Source of the DNA: Clostridia bacterium
Lineage (GTDB): Bacteria; Bacillota; Clostridia; Christensenellales; Pumilibacteraceae
Direction of reading: 5' to 3'
DNA: 11,836 nt
Assembly: GCA_017452405.1 (NCBI GenBank)
Contig: JAFTMM010000092.1
Coordinates: forward strand, 1-11,836
Shown here piece after piece: positions 6,946 through 11,836 of this stretch (positions are counted from its first letter, which is position 1; each line of letters begins with the position of its first letter). The position numbers and the translations under genes are program-made. The notes below the pieces were generated by a model. That model searched no databases. It was not told the DNA's origin and was given only the letters and a program-made list of their open reading frames with translations.

Positions 6946-7403
6946 AAGTTGCGCTTCGCGAGGCTAAGAAAGCGGAAGAAAAGAGCGAAGTTCCCGTCGG
7001 CGCCGTTATCGTGCGTGACGGCAAAATCATAGCGCGCGCTCACAACGTCAGGACTACCGCCCATGATCCCACCGCGCACGCAGAAGTAATTGCGCTCCGC
7101 AAGGCGGGCAAAAAGCTGGGGGCGTGGAACTTAGAGGGTTGCGAACTTTACGTTACCAAAGAACCGTGCGTAATGTGCGCAGGCGCAATCGTGCTTTCAC
7201 GCATTAAACGTGTTCGCTACGGCGCTTTCGATAAACGCTTTGGTTGCGGAGGAACGGTGCTGAACCTTACCAACAATCCCGTATTTAATCACCGCGCCGA
7301 AACGGAAGGCGGTTTTATGGAAGCAGAATGCGCGGGAATGCTCACGGATTTTTTCAAAGCTCGCAGAGTTAAAAAAGACAAAACGGAAGAACAAGGGGAA
7401 TAA
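6903..7403 (+). CDS. tadA: tRNA-specific adenosine deaminase TadA
   Basis: 166 residues of the cytidine/deoxycytidylate deaminase fold. TadA converts adenosine 34 to inosine in tRNA-Arg(ACG), which lets it read CGU/CGC/CGA codons. Zinc and catalytic residues are all present: His59-Ala-Glu61 (PTAHAEVIAL) and Pro88-Cys89-x2-Cys92 (EPCVMCAGA). VPVGAVIV, ARAHN and the C-terminal FGCGGTVLNL region are typical of bacterial TadA. ATG 6903 gives the usual short N-terminal helix before FMKVAL and has AAGGAG 13 nt upstream. An alternative ATG at 6942 forms an ATGA overlap with the M14 stop but would remove that helix. It is the last gene of the operon; a terminator starts 8 nt after the stop. Confidence 0.95.
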   Translation: MDTPTTDKDTRKFMKVALREAKKAEEKSEVPVGAVIVRDGKIIARAHNVRTTAHDPTAHAEVIALRKAGKKLGAWNLEGCELYVTKEPCVMCAGAIVLSRIKRVRYGAFDKRFGCGGTVLNLTNNPVFNHRAETEGGFMEAECAGMLTDFFKARRVKKDKTEEQGE

Positions 7404-7410
7404 TACGATT

Positions 7411-7453
7411 AAAACAGTTTACTCAATTATGGCGGTTGAATAAACTGTTTTTT
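7411..7453 (+). terminator. Intrinsic terminator after tadA
   Basis: A perfect 11-bp stem AAAACAGTTTA (7411-7421) / TAAACTGTTTT (7441-7451), extended past one mismatch by TCAA/TTGA, with loop 7427-7435 and a run of U at its 3' side. It closes the walJ-tadA operon; the next promoter's -35 starts only 3 nt later. Confidence 0.9.
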
Positions 7454-7455
7454 AC

Positions 7456-7490
7456 TTGACTTATTTGACGTTAAAACATATAATATTATT
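7456..7490 (+). promoter_or_regulatory. Sigma-A promoter for glmU-like/prs, predicted leaderless
   Basis: TTGACT (7456-7461), 17 nt, TATAAT (7479-7484), then 6 nt (ATTATT) to the GTG at 7491. Hexamers, spacer and distance to the start codon are identical to those of the fumarase promoter, so +1 falls on the first base of the GTG. No Shine-Dalgarno sequence is present. Confidence 0.88.
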
Positions 7491-8588
7491 GTGAACGACG
7501 ATGTGAAAGTCATACTGCTTCGCGTTAATCGCGGAGAGCATAAGCCGACGGCGGATACCGACCTTTTCGGACGTACTCTCGAACAATGGGTGCGTAGCGC
7601 AATGCGCGGTATGGTGACCGAAAGCGTGGATTATACCGAGGGCAACGAACTGCTCCCGGTTATTACTCCGTGTCTTTCCGAAGCTCATCCCGTGACCGTC
7701 GTGCTTTATTCCGACACACCGCTAATCACTTATTCCGTAATCAGCGAGGCGGTTGCTAAGCTCAAACGCGAGAATATGAACGTAATGCGTATGCCGAGAG
7801 GTTGGGTTCTTAAAACCGACTACGCGCGTAGCGCCGAAAGGATTTATACCGAAAGGATAACGACGCTCGGCGACGACGATTTCGTTACGGTGCTGAACCA
7901 TAACCAGCTTGCTTACGCATCTGAAATTCTCCGCTCACGCATAACTTACTTCTTTATGGAACGTGGCGTGGAGATAGTCGATCCCAACTCGACTTTTATC
8001 GGCGCAGACGTAGTTATCGAACCGGGGGTAAAAATCTGCCCGTTCAATAAAATCAGCGGAAAAACTATCATTCGCAAAGGCGCGCTTATCGGCGAAAACT
8101 GCGTAATAGACTCCTCCGTCATTGAGGGTGGCGCTGTGGTTAAGTCGTCTACGCTTACCGGCGCGCTCGTTTACCGCAACGCTACCGTCGGTCCGTACGC
8201 GCATCTTCGCAAGGGCGCGATTATCGGCGCAGGCGCAAAGATAGGGGACTACGTCGAAATTAAGAACAGCCGTATCGGTCAGGGCAGTAAAGTCAATCAT
8301 CTTGCGTACGTTGGAGACGCAGAGATAGGCAAGGACTGCAATATTGGCGCAGGCGTGGTGTTTGCCAACTACGACGGCAAGAATAAACGTCGCACTACCT
8401 TGGGTGATAAGGTGTTCGTGGGCAGTAACTCTACCCTCGTAGCTCCGCTTGAAATCGGTGACGGCGCGTTTATAGCGGCAGGCTCGGTAATAACCGAGAG
8501 TGTTCCCGCAAAAGCGCTTGCGATCGGCAGAAGTACGCAATCGGTTAAAGAAAATTGGGGAAAGAACGTTTACACACAAGAGAATTAA
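7491..8588 (+). CDS. glmU: GlmU-like acetyltransferase with eroded uridylyltransferase domain
   Basis: 365 residues, against ~450-460 for normal bifunctional GlmU. From ~162 onward it is a full left-handed beta-helix acetyltransferase, which makes GlcNAc-1-phosphate from GlcN-1-phosphate and acetyl-CoA. Residues equivalent to E. coli GlmU active-site positions are kept: Arg240, Lys258, His270, Tyr273, Asn284 and Asn293-Tyr294 (VNHLAYVGDAEIG, NIGAG, ANYDGKNK). The first ~160 residues still show remnants of the pyrophosphorylase fold: VLYSDTPLIT (like GDxPL) and VLNHNQLAYASEILRSRI (like VNNRxQLAxAE). The nucleotide loop LAAGxGTRM is replaced by LLRVNRGEH, and about 100 residues between these motifs are missing. 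So it should acetylate but not make UDP-GlcNAc by itself. Adjacent prs supports glmU ancestry, since glmU-prs is a common Firmicutes pair. The first gene after a promoter; GTG 7491 start without Shine-Dalgarno (GTG 7503 is an alternative). Confidence 0.85.
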   Translation: MNDDVKVILLRVNRGEHKPTADTDLFGRTLEQWVRSAMRGMVTESVDYTEGNELLPVITPCLSEAHPVTVVLYSDTPLITYSVISEAVAKLKRENMNVMRMPRGWVLKTDYARSAERIYTERITTLGDDDFVTVLNHNQLAYASEILRSRITYFFMERGVEIVDPNSTFIGADVVIEPGVKICPFNKISGKTIIRKGALIGENCVIDSSVIEGGAVVKSSTLTGALVYRNATVGPYAHLRKGAIIGAGAKIGDYVEIKNSRIGQGSKVNHLAYVGDAEIGKDCNIGAGVVFANYDGKNKRRTTLGDKVFVGSNSTLVAPLEIGDGAFIAAGSVITESVPAKALAIGRSTQSVKENWGKNVYTQEN

Positions 8589-8609
8589 CTTTAATAAAGG
8601 AAGAATAAA

Positions 8610-9581
8610 ATGAACGTACATGGTAATCAGATTAAGCTTTTTGCAGGCAACGGATGTCCTAAGCTTGCGAAAGAAATTGCGGACAACCTCGGACTTCCTC
8701 TCGGCAAGATCGAAGTAGGTAAGTTCTCGGACGGCGAATGCTCGGTGCACATCGGTGAAACGGTGCGCGGTAGCGACGCTTACGTAATTCAGTCCACGTC
8801 CTATCCCGTAAACGACAACCTTATGGAGTTGCTCGTAATTATCGACGCGCTCAAACGCGCTTCGGCAGGACGTATCACTGCGGTAGTGCCTTACTTTGGT
8901 TACGCCCGTCAGGACAGAAAGGCTCGTCCACGCGATCCGATTACGGCAAAGCTCGTTGCCGATATGCTTATGGCTGCAGGCGCGGACAGACTCCTCACCA
9001 TGGATCTTCACGCTAACCAGATTCAGGGCTTCTTCAACATTCCCGTTGACCACCTCGTTGGTATTCCCATTCTCGGCAATTCTATTAAGAAAAGACCGTT
9101 CTTTAAGGAAGCAATGGCAAACGACGAACTTATCGTAGTTTCTCCCGACGTTGGTAGCGTAGGACGTGCGCGTACTATGGGGGAAAAGCTGGGCGTTCCT
9201 CTCGCTATCGTTGACAAGCGCCGTCCCAAGGCTAACGTAATGGAAGTTATGAATATCGTCGGTGACGTAAGAGGCAAAACCTGCCTTATCGTAGACGATA
9301 TGATCGATACAGCCGGCACTATTACGCAGGGCGCAAAAGCTCTCGTAGAAGTAGGCGGAGCAAAGAAGGTTTACGCTTGCTGTACGCACGGCGTGCTTTC
9401 CGGCCCCGCTTGCGATAGACTCGAAAACTCTTATATCGAAAAACTCTACATGCTCAACACTATCGAACAGCCCGAAGGTTTCCACCTCTCCAAGCTCGTT
9501 CCTCTTACCGTAGCACCTATTTTTGCTAAGGGTATTGAGAGTGTGTTTAGTGACTCGCCTTTCTCGACCATCTACGACTGA
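8610..9581 (+). CDS. prs: Ribose-phosphate pyrophosphokinase (PRPP synthetase)
   Basis: 323 residues, standard for class I PRPP synthetase, which transfers pyrophosphate from ATP to ribose-5-phosphate to make PRPP for purine, pyrimidine, histidine, tryptophan and NAD synthesis. Visible: KLFAGNGCPKLAKEIA and KFSDGE (N-terminal), the catalytic flexible loop YFGYARQDRKARPRDP (95-110), MDLHANQIQGFF with His134, VSPDVGSVGRAR, and the PRPP-binding loop VDDMIDTAGT (228-237). AAGGAAG at 8597-8603 gives good ribosome-binding spacing to ATG 8610; only 21 nt follow the glmU-like stop, so the two are co-transcribed. The stop codon lies within the first copy of a 26-bp direct repeat (9576-9601), and I see no convincing U-tract terminator just after it. 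Confidence 0.97.
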   Translation: MNVHGNQIKLFAGNGCPKLAKEIADNLGLPLGKIEVGKFSDGECSVHIGETVRGSDAYVIQSTSYPVNDNLMELLVIIDALKRASAGRITAVVPYFGYARQDRKARPRDPITAKLVADMLMAAGADRLLTMDLHANQIQGFFNIPVDHLVGIPILGNSIKKRPFFKEAMANDELIVVSPDVGSVGRARTMGEKLGVPLAIVDKRRPKANVMEVMNIVGDVRGKTCLIVDDMIDTAGTITQGAKALVEVGGAKKVYACCTHGVLSGPACDRLENSYIEKLYMLNTIEQPEGFHLSKLVPLTVAPIFAKGIESVFSDSPFSTIYD

Positions 9582-9678
9582 TTTATTTTGCGCACCGCTA
9601 AGCTAAAACGGCGCATATTAGCGCATCTATGGGCTACGCTCTCGCTCGTGTAGACTGATTTATTTTGCGCACCGCTAA
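9576..9678. repeat. 26-bp direct repeat, one copy spanning the prs stop codon
   Basis: An exact 26-bp sequence that begins GACTGATTTATT and ends CACCGCTAA occurs at 9576-9601 and at 9653-9678, 77 bp apart. The first copy includes the last two codons' worth of prs sequence with its TGA stop. The second copy lies in non-coding DNA, so the 3' end of prs has been locally duplicated or the element inserted by recombination at this site. Confidence 0.85.
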
Positions 9679-9735
9679 CGCTCGCTGACGCGTGCGCCAG
9701 AATTGCACCGCATCTACGGTATCTTTTTGGTGCAA
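9667..9735. repeat. Two adjacent inverted repeats (hairpins)
   Basis: GCGCAC (9667-9672) pairs with GTGCGC (9692-9697), overlapping the second 26-bp repeat copy. TTGCACC (9703-9709) pairs perfectly with GGTGCAA (9729-9735) around a loop ending in five T. Neither is followed by a U-tract, so they do not look like ordinary terminators, although they may help to end or protect the prs transcript. Confidence 0.6.
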
Positions 9736-9739
9736 ATGT

Positions 9740-9807
9740 CACGAAATTCCCCTCGATACCATATGGTAATCTTCGGGGACGTGTGCCGTTGGCGTACGAA
9801 TTTCGTG
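9740..9807. repeat. 68-bp nested palindromic element
   Basis: The outer arms CACGAAATTC (9740-9749) and GAATTTCGTG (9798-9807) are a perfect 10-bp inverted repeat. Inside are CCC (9750-9752) facing GGG (9776-9778), the self-complementary 12-mer TACCATATGGTA (9757-9768), and a small GCC-GTT-GGC hairpin (9785-9793). Folded, this gives a closed multi-branch structure. It is not a tRNA and matches no riboswitch I know. It could be a dispersed palindromic (REP/MITE-like) element or a structured RNA. Confidence 0.65.
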
Positions 9808-9868
9808 CCATTGCCCTCAAAAATATATCCGTATCTGCTACTTGTCGGGGCTTAAACAGACTTTAAAT

Positions 9869-10093
9869 ACTCTCTGCCTTCCTAAAAAAACCTATACAGT
9901 ATCTGCACAAATCTTCGCCGTTTTGAGAAAGTAGAGTGTATCGGAGATCACGCTGAGCACCACTCTCTGCCTTCCGTAGTGATTGGACGCAAATCTTCGC
10001 CGTTTTGAGAAAGTGGAGTGTATCGGAGATCACGCTGAGCACCACTCTCTGCCTTCCGTAGCAATGGATTAGACGCAAATCTTCGCCGTTTTG
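9869..10093. repeat. Tandem array of ~72-bp repeat units with short variable linkers
   Basis: A 72-bp unit beginning CAAATCTTCGCCGTTTTGAG and ending CTCTCTGCCTTCCGTAG occurs at 9908-9979 and 9990-10061 with a single difference (A versus G at the GTAGAG/GTGGAG position). A third, truncated copy (18 bp identical) starts at 10076, and the tail ACTCTCTGCCTTCC also stands alone at 9869-9882. Linkers of 10 nt (9980-9989) and 14 nt (10062-10075) are unique. Each full unit can form a small stem AGAGTG/CACTCT; the one substitution keeps this pairing as a G-U. Unit length, near-identity of long units and short linkers do not fit CRISPR. Confidence 0.85.
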
Positions 10094-10163
10094 GGGAAGA
10101 ATGGAAAGCAGATATATATTTGCACATATGAACATACGATAAAATTAATAAAGGAGGTACATA

Positions 10164-11300
10164 ATGCAACTTATCTTTATAATCTTACCGCTCATTATAA
10201 TGCTTGGCGCGTTTGCTTGGTGCGGTTGGACTTTCTGGTCGCACTATAAGGCTAACGGAAAGAAAGGGGGCGCACTTGCTAAGCGCAACCTAATTCAAAT
10301 CATAGGCTCGTTGGTGCTTGCCGTAGCAATGATGTTCGTCCTCGTATTCGTTCCTGCAAGTATTCATCAGGTTAATACGGGTGAAATTGCGGTAGTTAAG
10401 GTATGGGGCGAAGCTAAGTATACCAAAACCGCAGGTATTCATTTCGACGATTGGATTTCCAAAGAGTACGTTATGTACGACCTTAAAACGCAGGAAATAA
10501 CGTCGGATATCGGCGCCTATTCGTTGGACGCGCAGACAATGCAGTGCCAGATCACCATTCAGTATAAAATTCAGGGTGATAAAGTTATTGACATAAACGA
10601 AAAGTACGGTTCTCTTCAAGTTCTTGATGAAAGACTTATTGCCGTTGCAGTTGAACAGGCTAAGGTGGTTCTGTCCAGTCAATCGGCAATGGAGATTATC
10701 GAAAATCGTGGCTCGCTCGGCGCGCGTTTTCAAGAAGCGTTGGCGACTAAGATTGAGCCTTACTACGTTGACGTTTCGCTTTGCGTAGTCACTAATATCG
10801 ATTTCAGCGACGCATTTGAAAAGGTCGTTGAGGATAAGATGATTGCCGAACAGGAAAAGCTTAAGGCTGAATACGAAAAGGAAAAGGCAATCATTCAGGC
10901 AGAGCAGGAACTTGAAGTAGCAAAGCTTGCCGCGGAAGCAAAGCTCGCTACGGCGGAAGGTGAGGCAAACGCCATGAAGGCTATTGCCGAAGCGGAAGGT
11001 AAGGCAATTAAGCTCAAGTCGATTGAAGTTGCACGTATGATGGGCTTTGAGATTATCGAAACCGAAGTGTTGGAGGACAACGTCGTAATCGGCGTTGAAT
11101 ACGATATTGACTTTACAGGCAAAACGCAGGCGGAGATAGAGCTCATCAGCGAATACCTTAAATATCTTTCCTATCTCGAAACGTGGGATGGAAAGCTTCC
11201 TACCGTTATGACTGACACCGGCGCAAGCATTATTATGCCCATGCCTGACGAGTCAGAAACGTCTGGCGGTTCGGGGACTTCTGCTGACGAGAATTCCTAA
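10164..11300 (+). CDS. SPFH/band 7 (prohibitin-like) membrane protein
   Basis: 378 residues. Two N-terminal transmembrane segments (about 3-25 and 43-66) lead to an SPFH/prohibitin domain (about 68-225: VNTGEIAVVKVWG, GIHF, TSDIGAYSLDAQTMQCQITIQYKI, LDERLIAVAVEQAKVVLS). An Ala/Glu/Lys-rich coiled coil follows (217-290: AEQEKLKAEYEKEKA..., AEGEANAMKAIAEAEGKA) and then WDGKLPTVMTDTGASIIMP, the usual end block of prohibitin-like proteins, and a Ser/Gly-rich tail. Such proteins form large rings or scaffolds in the membrane and often modulate proteases or lipid microdomains; the exact partner here is unknown. AAGGAGGT at 10151-10158 is a near-perfect Shine-Dalgarno site 5 nt before ATG. It is monocistronic, with a terminator directly downstream. 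Confidence 0.92.
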   Translation: MQLIFIILPLIIMLGAFAWCGWTFWSHYKANGKKGGALAKRNLIQIIGSLVLAVAMMFVLVFVPASIHQVNTGEIAVVKVWGEAKYTKTAGIHFDDWISKEYVMYDLKTQEITSDIGAYSLDAQTMQCQITIQYKIQGDKVIDINEKYGSLQVLDERLIAVAVEQAKVVLSSQSAMEIIENRGSLGARFQEALATKIEPYYVDVSLCVVTNIDFSDAFEKVVEDKMIAEQEKLKAEYEKEKAIIQAEQELEVAKLAAEAKLATAEGEANAMKAIAEAEGKAIKLKSIEVARMMGFEIIETEVLEDNVVIGVEYDIDFTGKTQAEIELISEYLKYLSYLETWDGKLPTVMTDTGASIIMPMPDESETSGGSGTSADENS

Positions 11301-11324
11301 GTGACTTAATTTACCAAAACAAAG

Positions 11325-11354
11325 AAAAACCTGTCATTATTTGGCAGGTTTTTT
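11325..11354 (+). terminator. Intrinsic terminator after the SPFH gene
   Basis: AAAAACCTGTC (11325-11335) pairs with GGCAGGTTTTT (11343-11353), with one G-U, a 7-nt loop, and a T run to 11354. The spoIIID promoter -35-like element overlaps the loop side of this hairpin. Confidence 0.92.
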
Positions 11355-11362
11355 CATATATT
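11333..11362 (+). promoter_or_regulatory. Candidate sigma-E-type promoter for spoIIID, overlapping a terminator
   Basis: GTCATTAT (11333-11340), exactly 14 nt, CATATATT (11355-11362) resembles the Bacillus mother-cell sigma-E pattern GTCATATT-N14-CATACAAT (6 of 8 in each element). spoIIID is a known sigma-E target in Bacillus, so the match is in the right place. The -10 ends 5 nt before the ATG at 11368, again predicting little or no leader. A sigma-A reading is weaker because no TTGACA-like -35 is found. Confidence 0.5.
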
Positions 11363-11367
11363 GCGGT

Positions 11368-11622
11368 ATGACCGGATTTTCAGATGATAGAGCGTTAACG
11401 ATAGGGCGTTATATCGCGTCGACGGGAGCAACGGTACGCGCTGCCGCCCAACATTTTAATATGGCTAAATCAACCGTACATAAGGACGTAACCACACGTC
11501 TTGCGTTTCTCGACGCTCCGCTACATGAAGCGGTACGCAACGTTTTAGAGCGCAATCTTGCCGAACGTCATTTGCGCGGTGGGGAAGCGACGAGAAGAAA
11601 ATACCATTCCTTGCGTTCTTAA
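11368..11622 (+). CDS. spoIIID: Sporulation transcription factor SpoIIID
   Basis: 84 residues from ATG 11368. SpoIIID is the small mother-cell DNA-binding regulator that acts between sigma-E and sigma-K during sporulation, activating some genes and repressing others. Clear family features: RALTIGRYIASTGATVRAAAQHF, the HTH recognition region MAKSTVHKDVTTRL (in Bacillus VSKSTVHKDLTERL), and the C-terminal basic motif RHLRGGEATRRKY. The start is chosen because the distance from Met to the IGxYI motif then equals that in Bacillus subtilis SpoIIID; a TTG at 11341 would lie in the upstream terminator. No Shine-Dalgarno site is present. The last codons and stop lie inside the following terminator hairpin. 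It shows that the organism belongs to an endospore-forming lineage. Confidence 0.95.
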   Translation: MTGFSDDRALTIGRYIASTGATVRAAAQHFNMAKSTVHKDVTTRLAFLDAPLHEAVRNVLERNLAERHLRGGEATRRKYHSLRS

Positions 11623-11638
11623 GGAATGGTATATTTTA
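11601..11638. terminator. Terminator overlapping the spoIIID stop codon, possibly bidirectional
   Basis: A perfect 12-bp stem ATACCATTCCTT (11601-11612) / AAGGAATGGTAT (11621-11632) with an 8-nt loop that contains the first base of the TAA stop, followed by ATTTTATA on the plus strand. On the minus strand TTTTCTTCTC follows, so it may also end the DegV transcript. The left arm encodes the last residues of SpoIIID. Confidence 0.85.
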
Positions 11639-11664
11639 TATATGATTATTTCAAAAGATAGTAA

Positions 11665-11836
11665 TTAATTTAATCTGCTGTTTCCTTCAAATACAAAGCC
11701 GACCGTACCACGGTTGATGTGAGAGCCGATTACCGGTCCAATCCAACCGATTTGAACGGTAGAGTCGAAACGCTTCTCAATTGCCGCCTTTGCTTCCTCC
11801 GCTTTTTCGATAGCGTCCGCATGAGCAAGCCATATC
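11665..11836 (-). CDS. DegV-family protein, C-terminal fragment (window edge)
   Basis: Only the last 56 codons are in the window, in a frame open to the right edge. The segment reads IWLAHADAIEKAEEAKAAIE, then a beta strand and IGWIGPVIGSHINRGTVGFVFEGN to a TAA stop. The HADA..A helix and the IGPVIGSH..xGTVG block are the C-terminal signature of DegV/DAK2-like fatty-acid-binding proteins; full-length members are ~280 residues. In Gram-positive bacteria these bind fatty acids and some (FakB) present them to a fatty-acid kinase for phospholipid synthesis. Whether this one is a FakB cannot be told from the fragment. It is convergent with spoIIID. Confidence 0.85.
   Translation of the reverse strand, partial: IWLAHADAIEKAEEAKAAIEKRFDSTVQIGWIGPVIGSHINRGTVGFVFEGNSRLN

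Larger units (their letters stand above)
9582..10163. other. 582-bp repeat-rich intergenic region
   Basis: No supportable gene lies here; small minus-strand frames exist but have no ribosome binding site or family resemblance. From left to right it holds the second half of a 26-bp direct repeat pair, a cluster of inverted repeats (9596-9623, 9667-9697, 9703-9735, 9740-9807), an AT-rich link, and a tandem array of ~72-bp units (9869-10093). The last ~70 bp lead to the strong Shine-Dalgarno site of the SPFH gene. A weak -10-like TAAAAT at 10140-10145 has no matching -35, so I do not call a promoter. Confidence 0.8.

Noticed and set aside
7935..9485. A 516-residue open frame on the minus strand opposite the glmU-like gene and prs
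   Set aside because: It is antisense to two well-supported genes, has no ribosome binding site and reads like the complement of biased codons (Cys/Arg/Val-rich, no domain). It is a shadow frame.
9572..9820. Minus-strand 82-residue frame over the palindromic region
   Set aside because: Its sequence simply translates the inverted and direct repeats; no start signal or family resemblance. The repeats explain the DNA better.
9869..10093. CRISPR array
   Set aside because: The conserved unit is ~72 bp with only 10-14 nt unique linkers; CRISPR arrays have 24-40 bp repeats with longer spacers. No cas genes are present.
9863..10169. Minus-strand small open frames across the tandem repeat array
   Set aside because: The repeat period is not a multiple of 3, so successive copies are read in different frames and give different peptides; no ribosome binding site. 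Not a protein.
11341..11367. TTG start for spoIIID at 11341
   Set aside because: It lies inside the upstream terminator hairpin and would add nine residues absent from the family; ATG 11368 matches the Bacillus N-terminus length exactly.

Overview
The window looks like a piece of chromosome from an anaerobic, spore-forming Bacillota, most likely an uncultured gut Clostridia lineage. This is inferred from spoIIID, a two-subunit iron-sulfur (class I) fumarase, a walJ...rlmH neighbourhood and a glmU-prs neighbourhood, and from consensus sigma-A promoters. Base composition is moderate over most of the window. The first ~600 bases are visibly AT-rich (15 G/C in the first 60 bases) and carry an accessory-type HTH gene, suggesting acquired DNA.

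Layout. (1) 1-504, +: 3' part of an XRE-type helix-turn-helix protein. (2) 542-582: a hairpin terminator that works best for the minus strand. (3) 606-2078, -: fumarase beta then alpha subunit; transcription runs alpha to beta. (4) 2079-2137: a 59-bp divergent region with two near-perfect sigma-A promoters back to back, each placing its predicted start site at or within about 2 nt of the start codon. (5) 2138-7403, +: one compact run of walJ, a CPBP membrane protease, a GH2 glycosidase, rlmH, an M14 carboxypeptidase and tadA, with overlaps or short gaps, closed by a hairpin terminator at 7411-7453. (6) 7456-9581, +: a third promoter of the same geometry drives a GlmU-like protein (intact acetyltransferase half, eroded uridylyltransferase half) followed by prs. 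(7) 9582-10163: a 582-bp gene-free region holding a 26-bp direct repeat, strong inverted repeats and a tandem array of ~72-bp units. (8) 10164-11300, +: an SPFH/prohibitin-like membrane protein. (9) 11368-11622, +: spoIIID, whose putative promoter is interlaced with the preceding terminator. (10) 11665 to the right edge, -: C-terminus of a DegV-family protein.

The most notable theme is leaderless transcription. The first gene behind each recognisable promoter (fumarase alpha, walJ, glmU-like, and probably spoIIID) has no Shine-Dalgarno site, and its -10 element ends 5-8 nt before the start codon. Most genes inside operons (CPBP, GH2, rlmH, tadA, prs), and SPFH, do have Shine-Dalgarno sites. 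I see no clear new defence or mobile system. The second notable thing is the repeat-rich region between prs and the SPFH gene, which I cannot assign to a known element. No tRNA, rRNA, CRISPR array or transposase gene was recognised.
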